This document shows, one piece after another, positions 1 through 9,190 of a stretch of DNA of 64,000 nucleotides. The DNA lies in assembly GCA_963573305.1 (NCBI GenBank), contig OY754331.1, positions 68,375,275 to 68,439,274 on the forward strand, given 5' to 3'. The notes under the pieces are model-generated. The model did not search any database. It saw nothing but the letters and a program-made list of their open reading frames with translations, and was not told the DNA's origin. Source of the DNA: Pyrrhosoma nymphula (lineage: Eukaryota > Arthropoda > Insecta > Odonata > Coenagrionidae). Made by a program: the position numbers and the translations under genes. Position 1 is the first letter of the stretch. Every line of letters begins with the position of its first letter.

Positions 1-2225
1 AAATCTTCATCCTCAAAAACGAATCATTGAGAAAAGAAATTTGTTATTTGGCATAGGCATATGTTATTTAGGCATGCGCTCTCATTGCACTGTCTCTTAT
101 TTTTTGAGCGTTGTGGAATTAAATGTTTTTAGTTTTTCGTTTACGCATTTCACTGTGATGATTACAGCGTGGCTCTACGCCAGATATTCTCAACCGGGGG
201 CAAAATCATGGTTCCCTCAGAGCAAGGCTCCTAGGCGCAAATTAGATGAGACATTAAAGTTAAATTTTCTGACATCAACCCGAGCTACTAACTACGAGGC
301 ATCAGGCCCGAGGATCCCATTGAATTACGAGAGTCAATATAAAATGTATTCTTGTTTAAAACTTCATATAGGTGATAAAAAAATTGTCTAAACACCTTTG
401 AAGGGGAGCGATAGCTAAAGAGGTTTAGAAACCCTGCTCTACGCCTAGAGTACTAGCATTATTACAAAGTTCGTTGTAGAGCCATATGTACGCATTATTC
501 ACATCCATTACGACCTTGTACTATTGTAGTGTTGTTTGCATGCTCCTGTTATAACAATTTTTATCCGTTTGCGACAAGTTATTATCATCATAGAGTGAAG
601 AATTCAATAGATTAATTATACTTTACTCTGTAATATTAGATAATCTGTAGAGTAATTAAAAATATAAACTTGTGGAATTACTTACCCGGCACATCGTCAA
701 ATATTGAGCGATAGGCAAGCTTGGCATCCAAAGTCTTCATCTTTGTGATCCGGTATGTCTTCCTCTGTTGTCCGATACCTGGGAGAGAATAAGTTGGAAA
801 ATGACTAGAGTTTATCACTTATTCCTGTGGAATTCTTTTGCTTACTTATAGCCCATTTTCCCTGATTCTGAAGAAAGGAGATTAGATAATGGAGGAAAGA
901 GTCTTTTTTAATAATCTCGCCCGCCATTCTATTGAGAGCCGCTAGTTGTGTGCGGCATGCTATTGTCATAATTTGTCTTTTTCAAACTTCATTACTTGTG
1001 TGGGATTTCAAATATAATTCTTAGTTGATGTTTGATTTTAGACTGCTTACAGAAACGCAAAATGTCCACGTTCCAATCAATATGTTCACGCATTATCGCC
1101 TAATTTTTATTTAAATAATGAACGGATTTGAAACAAGCTTGTAATGTGGATTTTTTTTAAATTAGAATTATTTTTAAGTAAGTATAAATGTTTCCATCTT
1201 TTGATTTTTTATTTATTTTGAAATTGTAATTTCACTTTAATTCTCCACGGAATTACCAACGTCACGAGCTAAAATTAACAGCTAAACAATCTAAAAAATA
1301 CTAAATGGATATCGCATCGTTGTCTTTGCTTGATTAAAAACTGTATTCGAATTACTACATTAATGTAGGGCCGAGTGTAAAAAGTTGGAAGAGGGTGAGT
1401 GATCAATTAGTTTCAAATAAAACTCGCCTTCTTCGTTTTTGTGTTAATTTTTTCGGGGAGCCGTCCAATTTTCCGCGAGTAATGGAGCCCATTAAGAAAT
1501 AAAAAAATGCCAATCGGTTTTTTTTGGCCGAATGCGTGGTGGCGTGTTTCACGTCTGTGGTGTGGGATATGTATGTGGTGGGACGCAAGCGTTGATACTC
1601 ACCAGCCGTTGGCGTTACAGCCGCTCCTTGTCAAACGTTTTCTGTCACCGAGAACTTACACTTCACAGGGTTGGCGACCCTTGCGACCGGTTCGGTTCGT
1701 CAACCCTTCAACACTGACTACATCCCTTTCCGAGATGCAGGATCTTATATATATTTTCGTATCAGCTGACCAACCCCTTCATCGTTCCCCTACCCCAAGA
1801 AGTGGGGGGCTTAGGGAGGATATCACCTTAACCATTTTCAGGTTCAGTCAGTAGTATATGCAGGTGTGTACCATACACTGTCACGCACAAACACCATTGA
1901 AATGATTCACGAGGGTAGACCTATTCTCTGTCTCTCTCGCTTTATTCCAATCTCTCGATATTGTGCGGAATTTTGTTGGAATTCCGAAAAGTCCTCTTAG
2001 AGTGGGAATGCCCGGCGCGATATCAAAGCCGTGACTTGTCTCGCGGGCGATTCGCCCTTGATTAAGTGTCGTACGATCGCGGCGACATTTTTTCTCTCTT
2101 ATTCCTATCCGGTGCCTCATGGATCGGAACGGTAATGGTGCTCACTCAGTCGGCGAGTCCCGTGTGTTTGCGGAAGTGATTTTATCGCAAATGATTATCG
2201 GGTGAAACAACGGGAATGAGATCAG
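1..2225. other. unassigned AT-rich sequence
   Basis: No gene or element could be recognised. Open frames here are short, lack recognisable motifs, and several start from non-ATG codons. From about 1880 to 2240 the sequence is richer in G+C and CpG than its surroundings, with CT/GA-rich stretches. This could be a regulatory or untranslated region, but nothing identifies it. Confidence 0.5.
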
Positions 2226-2248
2226 CCTTGGTCTTCGCTTGTTTCAGG

Positions 2249-2268
2249 GAGAGAGAGAAAGAGAGAGC
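2249..2268. repeat. GA-rich microsatellite
   Basis: A short purine run of GAGA type with one interrupting A. It is simple-sequence DNA with no evident function. Confidence 0.6.
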
Positions 2269-2284
2269 AGAGATAGTTTTTTGT

Positions 2285-2345
2285 GAGGTGTTGGGTTTTG
2301 ATCATTCGGGTAGCAGTGCGTGGTTTTCGTGAGAATCGTCACATT
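2285..2345 (+). repeat. dispersed direct repeat, copy 1
   Basis: This stretch starts GTGTTGGGTTTTG and contains TAGCAGTGCGTGG and GAGAAT. It closely matches 3527-3590, about 1.2 kb downstream in the same orientation. The second copy sits inside a 183-bp tandem unit, so this is probably a dispersed relic of that repeat. Confidence 0.55.
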
Positions 2346-2425
2346 TCACTTCTTCCGTCTATATAGTCGGCAGATTGCCTGTTCTTTCTTCGTCCCTTCG
2401 CATTTCATTCTTGCTCTACGGTAAG

Positions 2426-2487
2426 GATATCACATAATCTTTTTTTGATATCACATCATCTTTTTTTGACATCACATCATCTTTTTT
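2426..2487 (+). repeat. 21-bp tandem repeat, three copies
   Basis: Three consecutive units of about 21 bp (GATATCACATCATC followed by a T run) begin at 2426, 2447 and 2468. The units differ by single substitutions and T-run length. It is a small minisatellite. Confidence 0.85.
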
Positions 2488-2568
2488 GGTCTCCCTATCC
2501 TCCTTTTTTTTACCAACATTCACTTATCACGAGCTATTTTTTCTTCACCCATGCGATTCGATTTATGT

Positions 2569-3030
2569 GTTAATTCAATTCGTGCTTTATTATGGGCCAC
2601 TCGTTAATTTTTTCCAGCTTGTATTTTTTTCCTATGGTACTATCATTTCGTCCTCTGTCCGGCAATGTTTTACCGGTGATTTTTTTGAAGAACTTCAATC
2701 TCACCATTCTCCAGTAGCCTTCTTGTTCTTGCTGTGTGTCTGGCCGAGTCTTCGCCATATACCTGTGTCAATACTGGTATAATAATAGCGTTATAAACTC
2801 TAGAGTTTGCTTCTATCCCCTTATAACGGTTATTCCATATAGTTTCTTTCAAGCATCCTGCTATCGTTACGGCTTTTGTTGATTGTTGTCTGACTTCGGA
2901 TTCCTTATCACCATATCCAGACAGCTCAAGGTATTTAAAATTCATTTCCTGCTGTATAAGTTTACCCTCTATTCTGTTCCAGTTTTTAAAGTCTGTACCA
3001 AGTTCTCGTCGGGTTATAACTAGAAGCAAT
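2569..3030 (-). pseudogene. decayed RTE-like LINE reverse transcriptase C-terminus
   Basis: Reading the minus strand, 3029-2670 gives a fragment with FKYLELSGYGD, AGCLKETIWNN and YNAIIIPVLT. A second frame (2758-2570) continues with TRPDT, KKITGKTLPDR and INEW. These match, in order, the region after the reverse transcriptase domain in a large insect group of RTE-like non-LTR retrotransposons (the 'YLG..., AVI.P..TY, TRPDT, KITGKTL.DR' block). The frame change near 2670-2760 shows it is broken. No endonuclease or catalytic RT motif is present. Family placement is from memory of motifs and not from a search. Confidence 0.6.
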
Positions 3031-3408
3031 TCTTCAATGCTTCATTTTCCCGCCCATTGCACCACAAAATTCAGCGACTCATTTGTTGTAACGTCTACCA
3101 AAATATGGAACAAATTACCAGTTAATGTTAAAAGTACGAAATCAATTGAAAATTTTAAATGTAAAATTTATGATTTCTTTCTAAATATGTAATATGTACG
3201 AAATATCTAATTGTGTAATATACGAAAATATCTGTATGCATGCAAATTTTTGTATTTATTTTGCCCTTAAGGGCCTGTATCCAGAGCAATTATTAAATTG
3301 TTTATTGTACTTTACAGTGAGCGTGCATCTAACAGGTGTTTTAGACGTTGTCAAGCATTTTTTTATTTGAGGCAAATGTCGTCATGCTCAAGGATTAAAT
3401 TTCGCATC

Positions 3409-3715
3409 TTTCATAATTACTAGAAGTGCATTTTCATTTGGGATATCTCATTCAGTAGTGAATCTGATCTTTTCAGTGGTGAAGTTAGCCGAAATCGATT
3501 TTTGTTTGTACGATCACTCTTATAAGAGTGTTGGGTTTTGTTTATTCGGATAGCAGTGCGTGGGTTTCTTGAGAATAGTTACGTTTTACCTTTTCATAAT
3601 TGTTGGAGATGCATTTTAATTCGGGGAATGTTATTCAGTGCCGAGTCTGTTCATTTCATTGGTGAAGTTTGCCAAAAGTTGAATTTTCAATACGATCACT
3701 TGAAGTGGATATCAG
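3409..3715 (+). repeat. imperfect tandem duplication, 183-bp period
   Basis: TTTCATAATT begins at 3409 and again at 3592, and both are followed by matching blocks: GTGCATTTT/ATGCATTTT, ATTCAGT, TCATTGGTGAAGTT-type and TACGATCACT. The first unit also contains the GTGTTGGGTTTTG block shared with 2285. The second unit is partial and diverged. No coding signal is seen. Confidence 0.6.
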
Positions 3716-4124
3716 TTAATAGTGAAATTTGATAGAGTTGGTTGTTTTAGCCATTAATAGGGGTCCGCAAACGAAATGAAATTTATTCCTCGGGGTATAA
3801 TGTTTTCTAGAGTGCTAATGGATTATAGTGATCAAATGATTAGCTGTACTCTGCCAAAATTGAAATTCTCATGCGATGCCTACCTATTCAGGCTTTAGAG
3901 CGTAATGAATACATGTGATAATGAGGTTTTAATGCTGCGCTAGGATTTTAATTAAAGACTGCTGGGGGGTAGTCCTAGAATAATTATTCACGAATCCCTC
4001 CTTTCGGGATGATAAACCCAAAAGTTCAAACATAAAAACGAGGTTAAATAGTTTTATTGTCATTATAAACCATAGAATTGAGCCTCCCTGAATATGAGCT
4101 ATTACTAAAACTATTACTAGAACT

Positions 4125-4345
4125 ATTTGGGACATATGGCAGGAGTCGGTTGGTAAGAAAACGTCTGATCTGCAAGCATCAGAAGTGCAATGATACCAAA
4201 CTGTGTAATGATTTCCTATTTCACAACCCTTCTGCTTTATTGGCCACAAAATATTTCCCAGACTAAAGTACCCCCCCCCCCCCCACCCTCCAGCCCTTAA
4301 CCGTTTTCTTTCCAACTGACTCCTGCCATATGTCCCAAAATCTTT
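4125..4345. repeat. inverted repeat with poly-C loop
   Basis: The arm at about 4130-4168 (GGGACATATGGCAGGAGTC and following) is repeated in inverted orientation at about 4300-4338. The intervening ~135 bp includes a run of about 16 C from 4268. The right arm continues into the Penelope-type tail at 4300-4618, so the structure may be an inverted partial copy of that element. Confidence 0.6.
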
Positions 4346-4620
4346 CACGCTCTACTTCCTTCCCCCCCTCCTCCAGTGCTCTGGCGTGGGCAGTGCACTG
4401 GCCATTTAAAACCCTCTGCGTCCGTTTCTCATCTGTCTTTCCGTCCTCTGTCCACTCAAACCCTTAGTTTCCCCTCCCCCCGCGCCTTCTCTCTCCCAAC
4501 GCCTTGGTGGAAACCTATAAATGCTTGACCTAAACCTAAGAACCCTGCACATGATTATGCCACAGTGTGGTGAAACGCGTCGTGCCAAAGAAATAAATCT
4601 GTGGAAGATATCCAAGTGTT
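4300..4620 (+). mobile_element. Penelope-type retroelement tail, copy A
   Basis: A C/T-rich segment leads to AAGAACCCTGCACATGATTA, TGGTGAAACGCGTCGTGCC, AAATAAATCT. The same block recurs at 23560-23745. The order stem, ATGATTA, stem-loop, GAAAC, GTC, complementary stem resembles the hammerhead ribozyme of Penelope-like terminal repeats. Assignment to Penelope is an inference from that motif alone; no coding sequence is attached. Confidence 0.4.
4547..4585 (+). ncRNA. degenerate hammerhead-like motif
   Basis: Stem I strands GCAC (4547-4550) and GTGC (4582-4585) are complementary. Between them are ATGATTA in place of the CTGATGA core, a stem-loop (GCCAC/GTGGT), GAAAC (4572-4576) and a GTC cleavage triplet (4579-4581) directly before the second stem I strand. 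The core has at least two changes from consensus, so activity is unlikely. Confidence 0.4.
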
Positions 4621-5035
4621 TTTTTTCATTATGAGCAGCTATTAGCCTTGGAGTTAAGTTGTTGATTAGTAGCGGTTATAGGTAAAGTCCAAGAGCTGAG
4701 TTTTATTTTTTTCATCTGCTGTTTTTGTTTCTTGACGTACTGAAATGGTAAATATTTTCAATTAATTTATCCCAAATGTGTGTAATCAATATCATCATCA
4801 ACTTTTATTGTTCATATCGTATTTTACAACCTATGTTTTATACATTAAAGCTGACTTTTCTACTCTGGAACCCCCAATACCTCTATACATATATTCCTTC
4901 ATTCTGGCCAGTTATAAAATGATCTTGTAATACCTGATGGCTCTATCTTCTATTAATGCAAATGACACTCGGAAAGAAAGAAGTATTTCGATGCTGTAAT
5001 TGAAGCTTGCTAGCAGAATAGGTTATAGAAACCCT
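4621..5035. other. unassigned AT-rich sequence
   Basis: Nothing recognisable on either strand. Confidence 0.5.
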
Positions 5036-5039
5036 TTTC

Positions 5040-5350
5040 GGGTTGGTGTGGTGGCAAGAGAACAAGCCTCCCATCCTGAGGGCCTAGGTTTGAATCCCGG
5101 CAGTCGTGGAGATTTTCCAGTGGATTCTCGATCCCTACTACTGGTAGGGTTCAATGTGGAGAGCACTTCAATTGTAGTACTCTGTCCGTCAGATGGGACG
5201 TTAAACCGTGGTCCCCCTGGCGCCTTTCGTTTAGGGCAGGCTGCCGACGCCGGGTTTCTCTCCACCCTGCCTCCATTCCCCAATAATCCATCCCTACCTA
5301 CCTATCCATCTTCCCTAAATGACCAACCGAAACCCTTTTCTTATGCGACC
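5040..5350 (+). mobile_element. tRNA-derived SINE
   Basis: The 5' part (5040-5103) contains a box A-like TGGTGGCAAGAG and a box B-like GGTTTGAATCCC about 40 bp apart, the internal RNA polymerase III promoter of tRNA-derived SINEs. A body follows with GATGGGACGTTAAACC and GGTCCCCC, which I recall as a conserved central block in several invertebrate SINEs. Acceptor-stem pairing is not apparent, which argues against a functional tRNA. The open frames on both strands here are incidental. Confidence 0.65.
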
Positions 5351-6142
5351 TCCCGCGTGTGTAACACTTTCACGAACATGTGACGACCTTTCGCCCTTTC
5401 AACCACCGGGTTCCTATTCCTTCCGTATTTTCCCAACGTTATGCAGTATGCAGCGCAGATATCTTCGACCTGAAGACGCCTCCAGGACGGGAGGAGAAAC
5501 GTTATCAGAAAGACACAACGACGCGGCAGATACCCGGAAGAAGAATGGAACATTTATCTATTTATTGCATCTGCAACAGTTACAGCTCTTAATCCAAGAA
5601 AAGAATCTTAAGGTCTCCGATGGTAATCATTATAATAGCATAAATTGGGTCTATATCCCCAAAAGTGGGCTGATTCGTCAAGTAGTGACTTAGGAAAAAG
5701 GTTTGTGTTCTGTTGGAATTATTTCTCGACAACCTTTAAAAATGAAAATTCGACTATTTAAGCGCTGAAACACTTAGTACTCCCTATCGAAAGTTTCTAC
5801 TGATCAATGTGAAATAGGACTACTTGCCTGCCAGCTTTCGTCGCGAAATCGTTGACCGTTTATCGGATACTCCACTTGTTAGAGTGGGATTAATAAAATC
5901 ATCTTGTGGTAAACGTTTGCGGAGGCATGTAATTAATCGTGACTGACGCGATATTGATTATTTGGAGCGCATTCGTCGAAGAACCAATATGCCCTTTCAC
6001 TGATAAGGTTGATCTCTTTGTATCCATAGTGGTAATGGTGGGTAATAGAGGAAGCAACCAGCAACTGAGGCTCTTTCCAACCAGTGGTTGGCTATGGAAT
6101 AGAATTAAAAAAAACAAATTTGAAAGATTGTGTTTGTAGAAT
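5351..6142. other. unassigned sequence
   Basis: Several short overlapping open frames at 5341-5693 lack motifs and look incidental. No element boundary could be placed. Confidence 0.5.
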
Positions 6143-6353
6143 TCATTGTTACAAAAACACGGTACAAAATTTGACTAATTATTCTATTGCTGTCGACCGG
6201 TTTCGACGACTAAAGCGTCATTTACAAGACAAAACTGCTTTGTCTGTTGTTGTCTTTAGCTGTTTTGTTTTGTAAATGACGCTTTAGTCGTCGAAACCGG
6301 TCGACAGCAATAAAATAATTAGTGGAATTTTGTACCGTGTTTTGTGACAATGA
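6143..6353. mobile_element. foldback element, ~90-bp arms
   Basis: The left arm (6143 to about 6233) and right arm (about 6262 to 6353) are near-perfect inverted copies. They share TCATTGTTACAAAAACACGG, TGCTGTCGACCGGTTTCGAC and AAAGCGTCATTTACAA, with a ~30-bp loop. Each arm carries the GTCGAAACCGGTCGAC block, which resembles the 3' half of Penelope-type hammerhead motifs (GAAAC, a few bases, GTC, stem). Confidence 0.75.
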
Positions 6354-6419
6354 TTTCTATCTTCAATTTCCGCGAAGTATCGCCACAGTCGATTAATTTG
6401 ACTAGGTGTTTGTGTTTGA

Positions 6420-6627
6420 AGGCTGTTTTACACGAGGGACTTAAATTCACAATCTGATGCATTTATGAATTGAAAATTGCTTCGTGTTAAGTGTTGAATT
6501 GCTAGAATGCATGCGCAAATGCAATAACGACGTATAGGAAAATACCCTCTGTCCTAATTCCGTGCCCGCGCTCCCTCAGTTTCTGTACATCAAATTGCAC
6601 TGTTAAGTGCCTCGTGTAAAATGGGCT
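6420..6627. mobile_element. 208-bp MITE, copy 1 of GGC-GTTTTACACG family
   Basis: The terminal inverted repeats are AGGCTGTTTTACACGAGG on the left and its complement (CCTCGTGTAAAATGGGCT) on the right. Both flanks carry TGA (6417-6419 and 6628-6630), a 3-bp target duplication. A second member lies at 62023-62246, flanked by TAA. Three-bp duplications suggest the PIF/Harbinger group, but their usual target is TWA, so that placement is tentative. No coding capacity. Confidence 0.75.
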
Positions 6628-6630
6628 TGA

Positions 6631-8655
6631 AACTCGATTAGAATTTTCGGAGTGGAGAAAACTCAATTTGTAGCAAGCAGTTCAAGGACACTAAAATCTG
6701 AAACCATTCGCAATTTCGCCTCGAGACTAATAATTGTAAGTTGCGTAAAGGCTCTCTCTGGCGGATTTAAACACGTCCTACCTGATGTTGGTGTTGACCG
6801 ACACGTAATTTAAGGAGCGTAGGGATTCTTTGCATTGCGGCCATTGTGACGGACTGAGTGATTATCCTGAGGTCTATTTCTCTCACAACCTCCAACTTTT
6901 CATGAGGAAAATACATTCAGAACATGAATTTTTGTATTTCACCCCCCAACCGGAAAGTCTCTCGCGTCTTGGCATCGGACCTTTATAGCAAACGGTGATG
7001 GGAAGTAAATGATTACAAGTAATCCGATTGCCGGTAACGATGACATTTGACTTATACTTGTAATCGTAACTTTTTACAAATTGTAATTTTACCCTTAATG
7101 TACTCCCAAAATAATCGTTACATTTGTGTATTCGCTCCTCTTGGCGTAATTTGTAAGCGGCGCGTAATAGGTCAGTGATAATGTCGATTGCTTCAGTATT
7201 TGTTTGTTTTCGACTGCGGGAGCAGCTGTTATCAATTGTTTACTTCAACTTTTTCGAATATCGCACTTATGTGCTCTTACTAGTGACTCCGTAAAAGGTA
7301 ATTATACCGTTGCTAGTCCCGGTATCCTTAAAATTGATCTTCTACGTTCATTCTTATGCTTTTAAATTTTTTCCCGCCTTAGTTGTAATTCTACTACATT
7401 TTTCTAACTAAATTCACCGTTTTTGGCGCTTGAAAGTAGGTGGCTCAACTTTAACTGATGGCCAGTTAATTTTAATGATATCAATGTTCTATTCAGATAT
7501 ATACGTATGTTAGCCATAAATGATTCTAACATTTTACTGTAAAAGAATTATTTACATCTCAGATTTTGCATTAGCTATGGACAAAGTTGTAAACCTCGGC
7601 TAACTTCGAAACAAACAACTCGACTGAAATTTGAGTTGTACCTTTGTCACCGTAAGGATGGCAGAAATAGGAATTTGTTCAGGAAAACTACTAAAACATA
7701 CCAGTATTATCATTATCTTAGGGGTTACCAACCATGTATTTCCAACATTTTAGTCACACTTCCTGTTCTCTCTCGTGGCAGTTTTGGACAAGATGCGCTG
7801 CTTTTAGTTGAGCCAGATTACAAAAATAATACATTTTTTGACCAAGTTCGGCAAGCTTGTTTATTACTGTAAGATGTAAGATGTTTACGCAATATCATCA
7901 ACTTTGATCGTTTTTTCGCATAGTTATCTATACAAGTTTTAAACCTAATTTTACGGCGGTATTTAGTTTTTTTGGTCGGTTAGGCGCTAATCCAAGAAAA
8001 ATTTTAAACATCTACAAATCAAATTTTCAGAATACCGAACTAGCCACTGTAGTTACCTTTTATGGAGTCACCGGTAAGTGCACATGAGTGCGACACTCCA
8101 AGTGCTATATATATGTGCGAATTTATGTGGCGCCAACCATATGCTGGAAAGGAATTTTTCGAGCAATTAATGCGGGGCATAACAAATTTTTATCCTCTGT
8201 AGTGTACTCTTACGTTTATTTGTGTACTAGTATTTAAGTATGGAAAATTCCAACAAAAAAACAAGTGGCTTCCGCTTTCTGGACGGGACCCCACTATTGG
8301 CGCGTGTAAAGAAGGAATGTCTGTACGAATGTACCTATCAGCTCCTTGTCCTCTCTCCTTAGCCAGTAAGCCGACCCCCTTCCACGCGAGCCTTGTCCTC
8401 GGCGTCTCGTTTTCGTACAGACGACTTCCCCCAAGTTTCGCTACCTCTATTCTTTTGCCTTCGGCATGGGAAGCGAATACCCCGTTCGCATTACTAGTTT
8501 CTTACCAATGTATATAATGTTGGTAATTTCTACCCGAATTCGCGCCTGTCTGTAATCACCGTGGTACACAACGTATTTACATCCTCTTTCGTGAGTTATA
8601 TTTATTTCTCATCACCTAACGTTCACTTTAAGATTATTTAGAATGATCACTTGAC
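6631..8655. other. unassigned sequence
   Basis: No gene recognised. The segment near 6990-7020 (GGTGATGGGAAGTAAATGATTACAAGTAAT) resembles one end of a hAT-type MITE but no partner end was found. From 8290 to 8480 the sequence is more GC-rich and encodes only a motif-less 66-codon frame. Confidence 0.45.
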
Positions 8656-9190
8656 CATCTACATCTACATCTACATGCTACCCTGCGAGCCACCTCATAG
8701 GCGTGTGGCAGGGTGTGTTAGGACGCCAGCCATGGAAATGGGGGAGAATAGGTAAAAGGAGGGGGGAAAGTACAAGAGGCAAATTGTGTGTTAACGATGT
8801 GTCTTAAGATAGTGTAACGTTTTTGTTACAATCACGATGGTGCTGGGAAAAAGTATTATTCTACCTATCGGTTCGCAATGCATCTATCTTATTTTGACAT
8901 TCCTATCAGTTCTAGAGATATAGCGCGGGGATAAAATGATATAATTCTTGTCGTACTTAAATTCGCCCGATTGGAGTTTTTCAAGTAATCTAAGCCTTTC
9001 ATGTAGCTTCCGAGTCTCTAATGGTTCCCATCCCAATCCTTCCATCAACTGAGTTACACTTTCTGTACGCTTTAAGCAGTTTTTAACAAAGCGTGCGGCT
9101 TTCCTTTTATTTTATTTCCTTCGCGAATTAAATCTTTCTCTGCAGGGTCCCAAATGATCGTTGCGTATTCGAGACGTGACCATTGTGACC
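8656..9190 (-). mobile_element. LINE 3' end with RT C-terminus (jockey/CR1/L2-like)
   Basis: On the minus strand, reading from 9190, the broken frame gives RLEYATIIWDPAEKDLIRE, a KRKAARFVKN-like segment, SVTQLMEGLGWEPLETRKL and RLRLLEKLQSGEF. This is the conserved end of the reverse transcriptase ORF in jockey/CR1/L2-type LINEs. A 3' UTR follows and ends with CCTGCCACACGCC, GGCTCGCAGGGTAG and a (GTAGAT)n tail at 8656-8675, the microsatellite tail expected of this group. It is 5'-truncated and has stops and frame shifts. Related fragments lie at 12508, 13610, 25340 and 27035. Confidence 0.75.

Noticed and set aside
41..391. 116-codon frame near the left edge
   Set aside because: Begins at a non-ATG codon, has no motif, and composition fits chance.
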